Shown piece after piece: positions 52,539 to 62,344 of a stretch of 64,000 bases of DNA. This stretch comes from Olavius algarvensis Delta 4 endosymbiont. Lineage in GTDB: Bacteria > Desulfobacterota > Desulfobacteria > Desulfobacterales > CAJINA01. Location: assembly GCA_905176665.1 (NCBI GenBank), contig CAJINA010000188.1:186001-250000 (forward strand), given 5' to 3'. Position 1 is the first letter of the stretch; the number at the start of each line of letters is the position of its first letter. A program made the position numbers and the translations under genes. The notes beneath the pieces are model-generated. The model was not told the DNA's origin. It saw only the letters and a program-made list of their open reading frames with translations, and did no database searches.

Positions 52539-53803
52539 ATGAAAAGCTGTAAAGTCTTGTTGGTGTTACTGGCAGTCGGCATGCTGGTTTTTGCAGGCAG
52601 CCCGGTGCTGGCAGCCAAACCGATTATAATCGGCAGTCCACTGTCAACTGCATTTCTATATGGGTGGGATGCGGAAAGGGGCATCCGCCTGGCCATTGAG
52701 GAAATCAATGCCGCCGGAGGAGTCAACGTGGGCGGCACCAAGCGGCCCTTTGCGGTGGAGGTGATCGACACCCGCGATCCGGAGCCGGGCGTGCCGGTCA
52801 GTGAAGCTCTGCTGGCCGTGGAAAAGCTGATCCTGGACAAAGAGGCCGATTTCATTGTCGGGGGCCCGGTACGTTCCGAAGCGGCCCTTGCGGCTATGTC
52901 CCTCTTGTCCAAATATAAAAAGGTCTCCATCGTCACCACCGGCGTACTGACTCCCAAATACCATGCTATGGTGGCCAAGCAATACGACAAGTTCAAGTAT
53001 TGCTTTCGCATCCACGGCGAGGCCAAACAACTGGTCGGGGAGATGTTCGCCAACTTCGGCGCCCTGAAAAAAAATACGGCTTCAACAACCTGTTTATCAT
53101 CGCCCAGGATGTATCCCATGCCCGCGGCGCCGCCAAAGTCATGCAGAAAGTGGCCACCAAAAAGGGCTGGAACGTCACGGGGGTTGAAATCTATCCCACC
53201 GGGGCCACCGACTTTTCCCTTGGCCTGCTCAAAGCCAAGAAAACCAATAGCGAAATCATCAACATCTGGATGGACATGCCCGAAAGCGCCATCTTGCTGA
53301 AACAATGGTACGAGATGAAAATCCCGGCGCTGCCCTTTGGTTCCACCCTGGCCGCCGCCGAACAGCCGGGCTTCTGGAAAGCTACTGAAGGGAAAGGCGC
53401 CTACACGCTCCGTAACGTGGTCAACGCAGGCAATGCGCCCTCCGATGCCACAGAGTGGACCATGAAGTTTTACAATGCCTACACCAAGAGGTGGGGCGTG
53501 GAGCCTGAAGGCCTGGGCACCTCCAGCAGTTACATGGCCGTCCATGTTCTCAAGGACGCTATAGAGAGAGCCGGCAGCCTGGACTCCGACACGGTCGTCA
53601 CCGAACTGGAAAAAACCGATGTCATGGGCGTATACGGCCGACTGCGTTTCGATCCGAAAAGCCACCAGGTTATCCCGGCAGCCGATCCCAAGGACGGCGC
53701 GGTGGGCAGTATCCTGCAATGGCAGGACGGCAAGCGTGTGGTGGTCTTTCCGGCCAGTATCGTCAAGGGCGAAATTCTGCTGCCGCCCTGGATGAAGAAG
53801 TAG
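52539..53803 (+). CDS. livK: LivK-type ABC substrate-binding protein (frameshifted)
   Basis: Two frames together give one periplasmic binding protein of the amino-acid/amide type (Peripla_BP_6). The first (52539 to about 53074) has a signal peptide (MKSCKVLLVLLAVGMLVFAG, cleaved after VLAA) and the N-terminal lobe (IIIGSPLSTAFLYGWDAERG). The second (about 53075 to 53803) carries the rest through PPWMKK. They are joined if one A is restored in the A8 tract at 53067-53074, giving ...ALKKKYGFNN.... The mutation could be a sequencing error, a recent mutation or a slippage site. A strong AAAGGAGG ribosome-binding site precedes ATG 52539. The ligand is unknown; branched-chain amino acids and aromatic or alicyclic acids are common for the family. 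Confidence 0.85.
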
Positions 53804-53838
53804 CCAAGCTGAACTGAATAGCTAAGCGGCTTGACTGG

Positions 53839-53938
53839 CTGTCACTCTGAGCGTAGCGAAGAGTCCCCTACAGACTAAACACGCGACCATGCTTCAATGG
53901 CAGGGATTCTTCGTGGCTGCGCTCCTCAGAATGACATG
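53839..53938. repeat. Dispersed palindromic (REP-like) repeat
   Basis: TGTCACTCTGAGCGTAGCGA at 53840 is an imperfect inverted partner of the segment ending CTCAGAATGACA at 53936. Similar TGTCATTCTGAG-type palindromes are scattered between genes in many bacteria. It separates livK from livH. Confidence 0.7.
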
Positions 53939-54043
53939 CACGCATGTAACAAACGGTACTAACACCAATGGAGTGGAGGCGACCTCCACCGCACCGGGGT
54001 TGCTTTACTCCTGCGGTGTTAGACCCTAAAAGCGGAACACCAT

Positions 54044-54910
54044 ATGGAAATACTTGTTTACGGCACGATCAACAGTGTCACCCTGGCCCTGTACGCCCTC
54101 GGGTTTGCCCTGGTCTACGGCACCAGCCGCCTGCCCAATTTCGCCCACGGCGCCCTGTATGTTCTCAGCGGGTTCATCGCCTGGAGTGGGCTCAACACCC
54201 TGGGGCTGAACTACCTGGTCAGTATCATTCTGGCTCTATTCATTACCGGTGTTATCGGCGCGCTGATCTACCAGTTTTTCCTGATCCGCATCCGGGGAAT
54301 GGAAATTTCCGAAATCATCGCCTCTTACGCCATTGCCCTGGCCATCCTGGAAGGCCTGCGGTGGGGCGGGTTCAAAGGCATGACCTACACCCTGCCCTCG
54401 TTCATCGAGGGCAGCACAACAATCGCCGGTGTCCTGGTAGACTACCACCGACTGGTAGTAGTAGGCGCCGGAGCTGTCCTGGTCGCCTTTTTATGGCTCT
54501 TTACCCATTACACCCGGATCGGACTGGCGCTGCGCGGCATGGCCCAGGATGAACGGGCCGCGCTGATGCTGGGCGTTGATTCAGACATGATGGCGGTTGT
54601 GGCCATGGGGCTGGGTTCCATGCTGGCCGCCTTTGCCGCTATTTTACTTCTGCCCCTGGGAAACATCGTGGTTGAATCCGGCTACAATGTCCTGATCATG
54701 GCCATAGCGGTTTGCATCGTCGGGGGGATCGGGAGTTGGGGTGGAGCGGTACTGGCTGCGTTTCTCATCGGCTTTGCCCAGATACTGACAGTGGTCTATC
54801 TGGGGTCGCATTTCCAAATGATGGTGGCCCTGCTGGCCATCATTCTGACACTCATTTTAAAACCATCGGGTCTCTTCGGCCAGCAGAAGGAACTGGAGGA
54901 ACGGGTTTGA
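54044..54910 (+). CDS. livH: LivH-type ABC permease
   Basis: This 288-residue permease has about eight hydrophobic helices and the LivH pattern YALGFALVYGTSRLPNFAHG near residues 16-35 and AVCIVGGIGSWGGAVLAAF. It forms the transmembrane channel with LivM. It starts with ATG 54044 and its stop overlaps the TTG start of livM by four bases. Confidence 0.92.
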   Translation: MEILVYGTINSVTLALYALGFALVYGTSRLPNFAHGALYVLSGFIAWSGLNTLGLNYLVSIILALFITGVIGALIYQFFLIRIRGMEISEIIASYAIALAILEGLRWGGFKGMTYTLPSFIEGSTTIAGVLVDYHRLVVVGAGAVLVAFLWLFTHYTRIGLALRGMAQDERAALMLGVDSDMMAVVAMGLGSMLAAFAAILLLPLGNIVVESGYNVLIMAIAVCIVGGIGSWGGAVLAAFLIGFAQILTVVYLGSHFQMMVALLAIILTLILKPSGLFGQQKELEERV

Positions 54911-55926
54911 CCAATAACACCCAAAAACTTCGTCAAGAGAGGATTGACCGTGGCATCAAGGTCCGTTCAGATAGCCTGTATGCCTTGATGTCCTGGAGAG
55001 AACTGGCCTACCTGATCATGCCGCGGGCCCTCCTGATTATCGGTTTGCTGCTCCTGCCGGTTGTGCTTCCCGGTCTGTACTGGCCGCGGGTCATCACCAT
55101 CACCTGCATTTACGCCCTGCTCGCCCTGAGTTTTGATTTCCTGGCGCATTATGTAGGACTGGTGTGCCTGGGCGGCGCATTTTTCGTCGGCATCGGCGGC
55201 TATATCGCAGCCATCTTAAACACGTCCTTCGGTCTGTCGCCGCTTGTGACCGTGCCTCTGGCCACCCTGATAGGGGCCTGTGTCTGTACCCTGCTTCTCT
55301 TTCCCTGCCTGCCGCTGCGGGGTGTCTATTTTGCCATTGTCAGCCTTATGTACCCCCTTTTCGCCGCCCGGGTCATCGAGGCCTTTGACCTTTTCGGAGG
55401 AACCGATGGCATCATGGGCATTGATGGTTTCAGCAACCGCTGGGCGGAGCAATATTTCGTCATCGGCGTGACCCTGGTTTTTCTTTTTTTCATCCGGCGC
55501 CTGGTAAACACCGATATCGGGCTTGTTTTCCGCGGCATCAAGGACAATGACCAGGCTATCCGGGCCTCGGGAATGAATATTACCTGGTTTAAAACCATCG
55601 CTGTTTTTATCGCCTCCGCCCTGGGTTGTCTGGGAGGCGCCTGCCTGGTGCACATTTACATGTGGTCCGGAATCTCCCAGTTTGCCCTGGATTTTTCGAT
55701 ATTGCCCATCGCCGCAACGGTTATCGGGGGCAGCGCCACCCTGGTGGGCCCGGTCCTGGGTTGCCTGATCCTGGTTCCGGTCTCGGAACTGCTCCGGGAC
55801 TTCGGTACCCTGCGAATCGTTTTTTACTCCCTTCTTTTGCTGGCCTTTATCGCCTTTCGCAGCGAGGGCTTGATGGTCTATGGTCAGCGCAAATATCATC
55901 AGTTTCAAAGGTGGACGAAAATATGA
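54907..55926 (+). CDS. livM: LivM-type ABC permease
   Basis: This 339-residue permease has eight to nine helices and the LivM pattern ALLALSFDFLAHYVGLVCLG (about residues 63-82) and RGIKDNDQAIRASGMN (about 207-222). The TTG start at 54907 has AGGAGG a few bases upstream and overlaps livH; a longer frame back to 54712 lies inside livH and is rejected. The N-terminal 30 residues before the first helix are charged. Its stop overlaps the livG start. Confidence 0.9.
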   Translation: MTNNTQKLRQERIDRGIKVRSDSLYALMSWRELAYLIMPRALLIIGLLLLPVVLPGLYWPRVITITCIYALLALSFDFLAHYVGLVCLGGAFFVGIGGYIAAILNTSFGLSPLVTVPLATLIGACVCTLLLFPCLPLRGVYFAIVSLMYPLFAARVIEAFDLFGGTDGIMGIDGFSNRWAEQYFVIGVTLVFLFFIRRLVNTDIGLVFRGIKDNDQAIRASGMNITWFKTIAVFIASALGCLGGACLVHIYMWSGISQFALDFSILPIAATVIGGSATLVGPVLGCLILVPVSELLRDFGTLRIVFYSLLLLAFIAFRSEGLMVYGQRKYHQFQRWTKI

Positions 55927-56711
55927 CGGACAAACCGATCCTGCAGGTCCAAGAGGTTACCAAGACATTCGGCGGGATTATTGCTCTCAACCGGGTCAGT
56001 TTTGAGGTCGGCCAGGGTGAAATACTGGGTATCATCGGACCGAATGGTTCCGGTAAAACCACGGTGGTCAACTGCATCACCGGGTTTATCAGGGCCTCAT
56101 CCGGAAATGTTTTCTTCCGGGGCAAAAATATTACCGGCAAACCGCCGCATAAAATTGCCGACATGGGGGTCACCCGGACGTTCCAGATCATGCGCCCGTA
56201 TTACAGCCTGCCGGCCTATAAAAATTTGGTGATTCCGCTATTCTCTCCACGGGCCCGGCGGACCGGTGGCTGGCGCGGCGGTGGTAAAATGGGAGATCGC
56301 AATACGGTCAGCATCGATATCCTGGAGGAAATCGGTTTCGAGCGCGATTCGTATGTGCCTTACAAGACAACGGCCACGCTGCCCACCGGCTATCTCAAAC
56401 GCCTGGAACTGGCCCGGTGCCTGGCCCTGAAGCCTGAGATCATCATCTGCGACGAGGTCTTTTCAGGCCTCAGTATGAGCGAGATCGCCAGCATGGTACC
56501 CTTGATCGAGCGTCTCCAGATGGACGGCATCACCCTGATCATGATCGAGCACCGACTACGGGAGCTGTTTCGAGTCGCCAACCGGGTCATGGTGCTCAAT
56601 TTCGGCGAAAAGCTGGTGGAAGGCAGCGCCGAAGAGGTCATGGCCGATCCCAGGGTGAGAGAAGCCTACTTTGGATCAGAAGAGGTTCAGGAGGTTATGG
56701 ATCATGCTTGA
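55923..56711 (+). CDS. livG: LivG-type ABC ATPase with atypical signature motif
   Basis: This 262-residue ATPase has Walker A GPNGSGKTT (about residues 38-46), a Q-loop region RTFQIMRPY, Walker B IIICDEVFSG and the H-loop IMIEHRLREL. The signature segment reads LPTGYLKRLELAR where LSYGQ or LSGGQ is normal, and DEP is DEV. Such changes are seen in some homologues; the partner LivF has canonical motifs. It starts with ATG 55923 in an overlap with livM. Confidence 0.9.
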   Translation: MTDKPILQVQEVTKTFGGIIALNRVSFEVGQGEILGIIGPNGSGKTTVVNCITGFIRASSGNVFFRGKNITGKPPHKIADMGVTRTFQIMRPYYSLPAYKNLVIPLFSPRARRTGGWRGGGKMGDRNTVSIDILEEIGFERDSYVPYKTTATLPTGYLKRLELARCLALKPEIIICDEVFSGLSMSEIASMVPLIERLQMDGITLIMIEHRLRELFRVANRVMVLNFGEKLVEGSAEEVMADPRVREAYFGSEEVQEVMDHA

Positions 56712-57450
56712 AGCAAACGGGCTGATGGTCTTTTACGAAAACATGCTGACTTTGAACAACGTCAACATTCGTTGCGGTGAGAACCAGATTGTGGGTGTCT
56801 TCGGGGCCAACAGCGCCGGCAAATCGACCTTGATGTACGCCCTGTCCGGCATCATGCTCGATATCAGTAAAAAAGAAGAAATGTCCGGCGGCGAGCGTAT
56901 CACCCAGTCCGGCAGCATCCACTACCAGGGCCAGGAGATCAGCGCCATAAAACCCAGCCAGCGTGCCAAAATGGGGATCGTGCTCTGTCCGGAACGCCGG
57001 CGGATCTTCAAGGAAAGCTCGGTTCTGGAAAACCTGAAAATCGGCGGCTATCTGGCCACCAAGGCCCAGGCGAAAGAAACCCTGGATTACGTCTTCAAGA
57101 TATTTCCAGCCCTCTACAAGCTGCGCTCGCGCCTGGGCGGATTTCTCAGTGGTGGCGAGCAGCAGATGCTGGCTATCGGCCGGGCCCTGATGGCACAGCC
57201 GAAAATATTGCTGCTTGACGAGCCGCTGTTGGGATTGAGCCCCCTGATGCAGGCCCTGCTCATGCGGACCACCCGGGAAATTTGCGATGAGCGCAAGATC
57301 GCCATCATCGTCACCGAGCAGTATGCCCGTCCGGTGTTCCCCATCGTGGATTATGCCTTTATCCTCGAAAACGGCTCGGCCGTCCTGGAAGGCACCCATC
57401 GGGAACTGATGGACAACCCGGATGTACGCGCCGCCTATTTCGGTGTTTAA
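56704..57450 (+). CDS. livF: LivF-type ABC ATPase
   Basis: This 248-residue ATPase has Walker A GANSAGKST (about residues 36-44), signature LSGGEQQMLAIGRAL, Walker B ILLLDEPLLGLSP and IVTEQYARP near the H-loop, where the family often has Q in place of H. A loop of about 14 residues (DISKKEEMSGGERI) is inserted between Walker A and the Q-loop. It overlaps livG by eight bases and completes the transporter. Confidence 0.92.
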   Translation: MLEANGLMVFYENMLTLNNVNIRCGENQIVGVFGANSAGKSTLMYALSGIMLDISKKEEMSGGERITQSGSIHYQGQEISAIKPSQRAKMGIVLCPERRRIFKESSVLENLKIGGYLATKAQAKETLDYVFKIFPALYKLRSRLGGFLSGGEQQMLAIGRALMAQPKILLLDEPLLGLSPLMQALLMRTTREICDERKIAIIVTEQYARPVFPIVDYAFILENGSAVLEGTHRELMDNPDVRAAYFGV

Positions 57451-57507
57451 TCGTGTCCCGCTATAAGCACCAGGTATGGATAGACACCGCAGAAAGGAGT
57501 TTGATTC

Positions 57508-59184
57508 TTGGAAATGCAACCACCACCCGGTGATCTGAATACCGAACTGACCTATACCCGGTTCGACCGTATGAGCGAAACATACCCGGATCGGCCGGCT
57601 GTAATCTATCTCGGGGAGACATTCTCCTATCGCCGCCTGCGTGAATTGAGCGAGCGCTTTGCCGGTGGTCTTTCCGAGCTCGGCGTCGGCCAGGGCGACC
57701 GGGTCATGGTCTATATCGCCAACTCAGTACAGTGGGTGATTGCTTTTCTGGGCATCCAGAAAATCGGGGCCGTGATCGTACCGGTGGCGCCTATTTATAC
57801 ATCTCACGAAATTATCTACATGATTAAAGATGCAGATGTAAAAACCATCGTCTGCGCCGACACCAATTTCTGCTACGTCCAGGAAGCGCTCGACCAGACC
57901 GACCTCGAACACGTTGTCGTCACCAACCTGATCGATCTGCTGCCCGGCTGGAAAAGACTGCTGGGTTTTCTCTTCGACCGGATACCGACCGGCAAAGTCG
58001 CCAAAGACAGCCGGATCCACAAATTTAACAATCTGCTGGCCGCAACGCCCTTCAAGCAGACCGTCTCGCTCGAACCGTCCAAGGACCTGGCCTATATCCT
58101 CTACACCGGGGGTACTACGGGCTTCCCCAAGGGCGTACCGGGTTCACACATCGGCATGACCTCCTACGTCAACGACGTCACCGAAGATATTGCCGGCCAA
58201 CATCTTTACGAGGGACAGGATACCTACATTGCCATCAATCCGCTGTTCCATATCATGGCCCTCGGGTTTTTCATGTCGATTGGACTGAACAAGGGCAACA
58301 CCACGGTCCTGATGCCCACCCCCCAAGTGGATGCCATTTTGGAAACCATTGCGCGCTACAAGATCCGTTGGCTGCTGGGAGTTCCGGCCCTGTACCGTAT
58401 GCTTCTGGAAAATGACCGCCTGGACCGCTACGATCTAAGCTCCCTGCAATATTGTTACTGCGGCGGCGATGTTTTGCCCGCGGAAGTCAAGGAGCGCTGG
58501 CGCAGCCACTGCGGCATTCCCATCTACCAGGTCTACGGTTCCACCGAAGTCGGCCATGTTACGTACAGCAAAATCGGCGTCGAACCCAGCCCGCGGGCCA
58601 TCGGCTTTCCACTGCAGAGCCGGGAGTGTCGCATTGTCGATCCGGTCACTCTGGAAAAGGTGCCCACCGGCGAGAGCGGGGAATTGCTGGTCACATCACC
58701 CTACACGCTGAAGGCATACCTGAAAAAGCCGGAGGAAACGGAAAAGGCGTATGTCGAACTCGATGGCCTTACATGGTGCCGGATGGGGGATTTTGTCAGC
58801 GCTGAACCCACCGGCGAGCTGATCTACGTGGAACGCTCGGCGGACATCATTAAACACAAGGCCTTTCGCGTATCGGCCTCTGAGGTGGAAGCCACGCTCC
58901 AGGACCACCCGACCGTCATCGGGGCCTGTGTCGTCGGGATCCCGGACCCGAAGGTGGGCGAGCGCATAAAAGCCATCGTGGTGCTTAAAGAGGATGCCCG
59001 TGGCGTCGGGGGTACCGAATTGATCCGGTTCTGCCAGGATCGGTTGGCAGCCTACAAAGTGCCTTCATATATAGAGTTTAGGGATATGCTGCCCAAGTCG
59101 AAGGTCGGTAAACTGCTGCGCCGGGAAGTGCGCGACGATGAAGCCCGCCGGACTTCGAAGGACAAGAAACTGTTTTCTGGTTAA
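57508..59184 (+). CDS. Acyl-CoA ligase linked to the liv transporter
   Basis: This 558-residue AMP-forming ligase has P-loop YILYTGGTTGFPKG (about residues 196-209), A5 VYGSTEVGH, A8 region MGDFVSAEPTGELIYVERSADIIK and a C-terminal catalytic Lys in LPKSKVGKLLRRE. It follows livF by 57 bp. Together with the transporter it probably activates the imported acid (fatty, aromatic or alicyclic). The TTG start at 57508 has GGAG eight bases upstream; ATG 57514 is possible. Substrate cannot be told from sequence. Confidence 0.9.
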   Translation: MEMQPPPGDLNTELTYTRFDRMSETYPDRPAVIYLGETFSYRRLRELSERFAGGLSELGVGQGDRVMVYIANSVQWVIAFLGIQKIGAVIVPVAPIYTSHEIIYMIKDADVKTIVCADTNFCYVQEALDQTDLEHVVVTNLIDLLPGWKRLLGFLFDRIPTGKVAKDSRIHKFNNLLAATPFKQTVSLEPSKDLAYILYTGGTTGFPKGVPGSHIGMTSYVNDVTEDIAGQHLYEGQDTYIAINPLFHIMALGFFMSIGLNKGNTTVLMPTPQVDAILETIARYKIRWLLGVPALYRMLLENDRLDRYDLSSLQYCYCGGDVLPAEVKERWRSHCGIPIYQVYGSTEVGHVTYSKIGVEPSPRAIGFPLQSRECRIVDPVTLEKVPTGESGELLVTSPYTLKAYLKKPEETEKAYVELDGLTWCRMGDFVSAEPTGELIYVERSADIIKHKAFRVSASEVEATLQDHPTVIGACVVGIPDPKVGERIKAIVVLKEDARGVGGTELIRFCQDRLAAYKVPSYIEFRDMLPKSKVGKLLRREVRDDEARRTSKDKKLFSG

Positions 59185-59193
59185 GGAGAGATT

Positions 59194-59766
59194 ATGGATA
59201 TTTTTACAGCTATTGAAAGCCGGCGCAGCTGCCGGGAGTTCGCAGCGGAGCCCGTGGATGCGGCCAAGATCGAACGCATTCTGGAAGCGGCCGCCTGGGC
59301 GCCTTCGCCCCTTAACACCCAGCCTTGGAAATTCATTGTCATTACCGCTCAGGAAAAAAAGGACGAGATCTTTGCCGAAGCCGAGCGATGCAAGGCCTGG
59401 GCCATCGAGCAAAGCGGCTGGAAATGGCTGCACTCGTATGGTCTCGATTTTCTGAAGCAGGCCCCCGTAGTTGTCGCCGTGGTGGGTGATCCGCAGAAAA
59501 CCGGGGTGGACATGTTCCAGACCGAAGGCAACGTCGGGTATAAACTGGCCTGTGCCGCCGCCATCCAGAATATGTTGCTGGCCGCCCAGGCCCTTGACCT
59601 GGGCAGTGTCTGGTTTACGTTTTTTGACAGGGGTGAACTGCGTAAAATTCTGGATATCCCGACAGACAAGACCCCGATCTCCCTGGTCTGCATCGGTACC
59701 CCAGCCCAGGCACCGGCCGCAGTTCCCCGCAAGCCGGTTGAAAAGTTGACGACATATATTGATTAA
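59194..59766 (+). CDS. Nitroreductase-family FMN oxidoreductase
   Basis: This 190-residue protein has the family N-terminus AIESRRSCREF and FMN-contacting SPLNTQPWKFIV (about residues 34-45), plus the ACAAAIQNMLLAAQALDLGS segment (about 113-132). Members reduce nitro, quinone or enone groups with NAD(P)H. A good GGAGAG ribosome-binding site follows the ligase stop by a few bases, so it belongs to the liv-ligase operon and may act on the same pathway's intermediates. Confidence 0.88.
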   Translation: MDIFTAIESRRSCREFAAEPVDAAKIERILEAAAWAPSPLNTQPWKFIVITAQEKKDEIFAEAERCKAWAIEQSGWKWLHSYGLDFLKQAPVVVAVVGDPQKTGVDMFQTEGNVGYKLACAAAIQNMLLAAQALDLGSVWFTFFDRGELRKILDIPTDKTPISLVCIGTPAQAPAAVPRKPVEKLTTYID

Positions 59767-59810
59767 AAAATCCTGGCCTTAAAAGGTAGGATCGCAAATA
59801 CACCTTTAGC

Positions 59811-59941
59811 CTCGCACAGAGACGCAAAGGCGCAAAGAAAGTTAAAATCAAATTTGTGAGCTACGCTGAAAACTAAAACTGTTTGGCGCAAAAGCGTGAA
59901 TACTTTGGCCCTTGTTCTCTCTACGCCTCAGCGTCTTCGCG
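59811..59941. repeat. Imperfect dispersed inverted repeat
   Basis: CGCACAGAGACGCAAAGGCG near the left end is partly complementary to the CTCTACGCCTCAGCGTCTTC segment near 59920. Repeats of this general sequence are common between bacterial genes. The gap before the next gene contains little else. Confidence 0.5.
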
Positions 59942-59983
59942 CGCGACAACGCGCGCGACAATTGGTTTTGAGGAGAAGGTAAA

Positions 59984-60505
59984 ATGAGCGCAAATGTATT
60001 GGACGGCAAACGCATCTTAGCAGTCGACGATGAGCCAGACGTCCTGGATACCCTGGAGGATCTTTTGGATGACCACCCCGGGCTGATCTTTGACCGGGCA
60101 ACGGATTACGAGACCGGCTATCACCTGCTCAGGTCTTGGACTTACGATGCCGTCATTCTCGATATCATGGGCGTCCGGGGATTCGATCTGCTCAACGCTT
60201 CGGTCCACCTGGGATTTCCGACAGTAATGCTCACCGCCCATGCCTTTTCAGCCGAGGCCCTGCAGCAATCCATCAAAATGGGGGCCCGGGCCTATATCCC
60301 CAAAGAGAACATGCTCGACATTACCGATTTTCTGGAAGATGTCCTGACTCTGGAACACGGCTCGGGTCTAAAGCGCATGTTCCAGCGCCTGGGCGGCGCC
60401 TTCGATCAACGTTTCGGTTCCCGCTGGATGGAAGATAAGAAAACGTTCTGGGAACAGGTCACTTCCGGCGCCTACAAGCCCGGACCGGTGATTTTGAAGG
60501 ATTAA
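59984..60505 (+). CDS. Stand-alone response regulator receiver protein
   Basis: This 173-residue protein has one receiver domain (about residues 8-125) with ILAVDDEPD acidic residues, phospho-acceptor Asp in AVILDIMG, Thr in MLTAHAF and Lys in YIPKEN. The C-terminal 45 residues (FDQRFGSRWMEDKKTFW) have no known domain. It lacks a DNA-binding or enzymatic output, so it likely acts by protein contact. GAGGAGAAGG precedes the start. Confidence 0.88.
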   Translation: MSANVLDGKRILAVDDEPDVLDTLEDLLDDHPGLIFDRATDYETGYHLLRSWTYDAVILDIMGVRGFDLLNASVHLGFPTVMLTAHAFSAEALQQSIKMGARAYIPKENMLDITDFLEDVLTLEHGSGLKRMFQRLGGAFDQRFGSRWMEDKKTFWEQVTSGAYKPGPVILKD

Positions 60506-60656
60506 GGTATAGGGTGTAAGGTAGAAGGCTGAAGAAAAATCCGGAGGGCTGATGTCTGAGGTCAAAAGTCAGTAAAACAAGGGGTTCGGAACAAGGGGGG
60601 GGGCTGTTTCACCAACCTGCCTGGTGAAGTTCTAATCCACAAGCATCAAACTATTT

Positions 60657-61910
60657 TCAAAATCTATCCGGGCTAAACGGCACCGGATCAATCTCCGGCT
60701 TCACGTCGCGGACCAGATCAGCCACCAGTTTCCCCGTGCCCGGGGCCATGGAAATTCCCAGCATGCCGTGGCCGGTGGCCAGAACCAGGTTGGTGTGGTT
60801 TCGCGGCCGGCCAATAATAGGCAAGTCATCATAACTCATGGGGCGCAGGTCGCTGCGCTCTTCCAGCAGGGGATAACCGAACGGCTCTTTCAGATACCGG
60901 GCCGCGGACTTTTTAATGCGGGCAATTCTTCGCCGGTTAATGGATAAGCCGTAGCCGGAAAACTCCATCGTTCCCCCCAGCCGGTAGGCATCCTTCCAGG
61001 GCGTGGCCACGACATTGGTTTCAAACATGTAACAGGGTATCTGCAGGCAAACCGCTGGCCGCTGCATGGTCAGGGTATACCCCTTGCCCGGCTGAACCGG
61101 AATCCGGGTTTCAAGCCGCCGGGCCAGCTGCCGGCTCCAGGCACCCAAAGCCACGACATAACCATCGGCAGTGAATTCGCCCCGCGTGGTTACCACGCCA
61201 CGCACGGCACGCTTGCCCCCCAGGAGGGTCTCGACACAGCAGTCTTCTTCCATGCTTACGCCGAGCCGCTCAAGGACCACCCGCAAATCCGCCACCAGGC
61301 GTTCCGGCCGCAGGTGGAAATCGTCCGGGTGGTACCAGGCGCCGTATAGATCTTCCCGAAGAGCCGGTTCCAGTTTTGCCAGGGCCGCGCCCCGAAAGGG
61401 TATGGCTTCCAGTCCATAGGGTTTCAAGAGCGTATTGGTCCGACCGTAGCGCTCCATCCCGTCACGGGTTCGGCAGGCCATCATCACTCCATTTCGCTCG
61501 CGGCCGCCGTCGAATTCACCACTGTCAAACCAGTTGGCATAGAGTTCGGCTGAGTATCTCAAAATCGTTTCCCGGGCGGCCACGGCATGTTCAAGGTGGC
61601 TCCGACTGCATTTTAAGGCAAACCCGAGCAGCCACCGTGCTTTTTCAAGGTCCAGCTCAGGTTTGATGAAAAGGGGCGATTGGCCCACCAGCATCCGGGC
61701 CAGCTCATGGCTGACGGCGCCCGGTGCGCACAGCGGCGGCAGATCGCTGGTAAACACGAACCCGCAGTTCCCGGAAGACGCTCCGGCACCGATCTTGTCC
61801 CGCTCAATGACCCGCACCTGCACCCCTTCCCGGGCCAGGTAATAGGCACTCGCCAGCCCGATTACCCCACCGCCCAGGATTAAAACATCACTGTGCCGAT
61901 CTTTTACCAT
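60657..61910 (-). CDS. FAD-dependent D-amino acid dehydrogenase (DadA-like)
   Basis: This 417-residue flavoenzyme has the dinucleotide fold VLILGGGVIGLASAYYLARE (about residues 9-28), the DAO-family ending ATGHGMLGISMAPGTGKLVAD (by position about 375-395) and SSGNCGFVFTSD near the flavin. It may oxidise D-amino acids, glycine, sarcosine or hydroxyproline, passing electrons to the membrane chain. It is transcribed alone on the minus strand, converging on the receiver gene. Confidence 0.87.
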   Translation of the reverse strand: MVKDRHSDVLILGGGVIGLASAYYLAREGVQVRVIERDKIGAGASSGNCGFVFTSDLPPLCAPGAVSHELARMLVGQSPLFIKPELDLEKARWLLGFALKCSRSHLEHAVAARETILRYSAELYANWFDSGEFDGGRERNGVMMACRTRDGMERYGRTNTLLKPYGLEAIPFRGAALAKLEPALREDLYGAWYHPDDFHLRPERLVADLRVVLERLGVSMEEDCCVETLLGGKRAVRGVVTTRGEFTADGYVVALGAWSRQLARRLETRIPVQPGKGYTLTMQRPAVCLQIPCYMFETNVVATPWKDAYRLGGTMEFSGYGLSINRRRIARIKKSAARYLKEPFGYPLLEERSDLRPMSYDDLPIIGRPRNHTNLVLATGHGMLGISMAPGTGKLVADLVRDVKPEIDPVPFSPDRF

Positions 61911-62007
61911 CTACCCGTGTTGTCCTTTCACCATCACACCAGAGCCCATAAAATAGAAAACGACCTGAACATAATCGAATTGACCGGTTATGTCCAATGG
62001 TTGTAGC

Positions 62008-62034
62008 GTCATCCCGGCAAGTACCGGGATCCAG
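62008..62034. repeat. Short dispersed palindrome
   Basis: ATCCCGG (62011-62017) and CCGGGAT (62024-62030) with flanking GTC...CCAG match a common type of intergenic repeat. The 434-bp gap (61911-62344) contains no other recognised feature. Confidence 0.5.
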
Positions 62035-62344
62035 CCGAGATACTCCAGAGCTCCTCTATCCGGACTCCGGCTCTCGCCGAAGCGATGCCAGTTTCAGGCT
62101 TGGAGATCAAATCTTATTAAACATTATTTTACCATCCCTAACATCATTAGGAACGGTATTGCGCTGAACCCGATTATTGGCTATGAAAGAATGCTTAATG
62201 AGTAGACTCGCATGACTTGCGTAAAAACGCTGCGGGTGGTGACGGTGTGGGTTAAAATGCCTTGAGCTGTTGTTTTTAAGCCTTTTCGCTTTTTTTACCT
62301 GACACTAAATCCATCATAACGAATACCAACAACTGGATCCAAAA

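Noticed and set aside
60595..60603. G9 tract in a gap between convergent genes
   Set aside because: Could be a variable tract, but it is not inside or before any gene, so no functional claim is supported.
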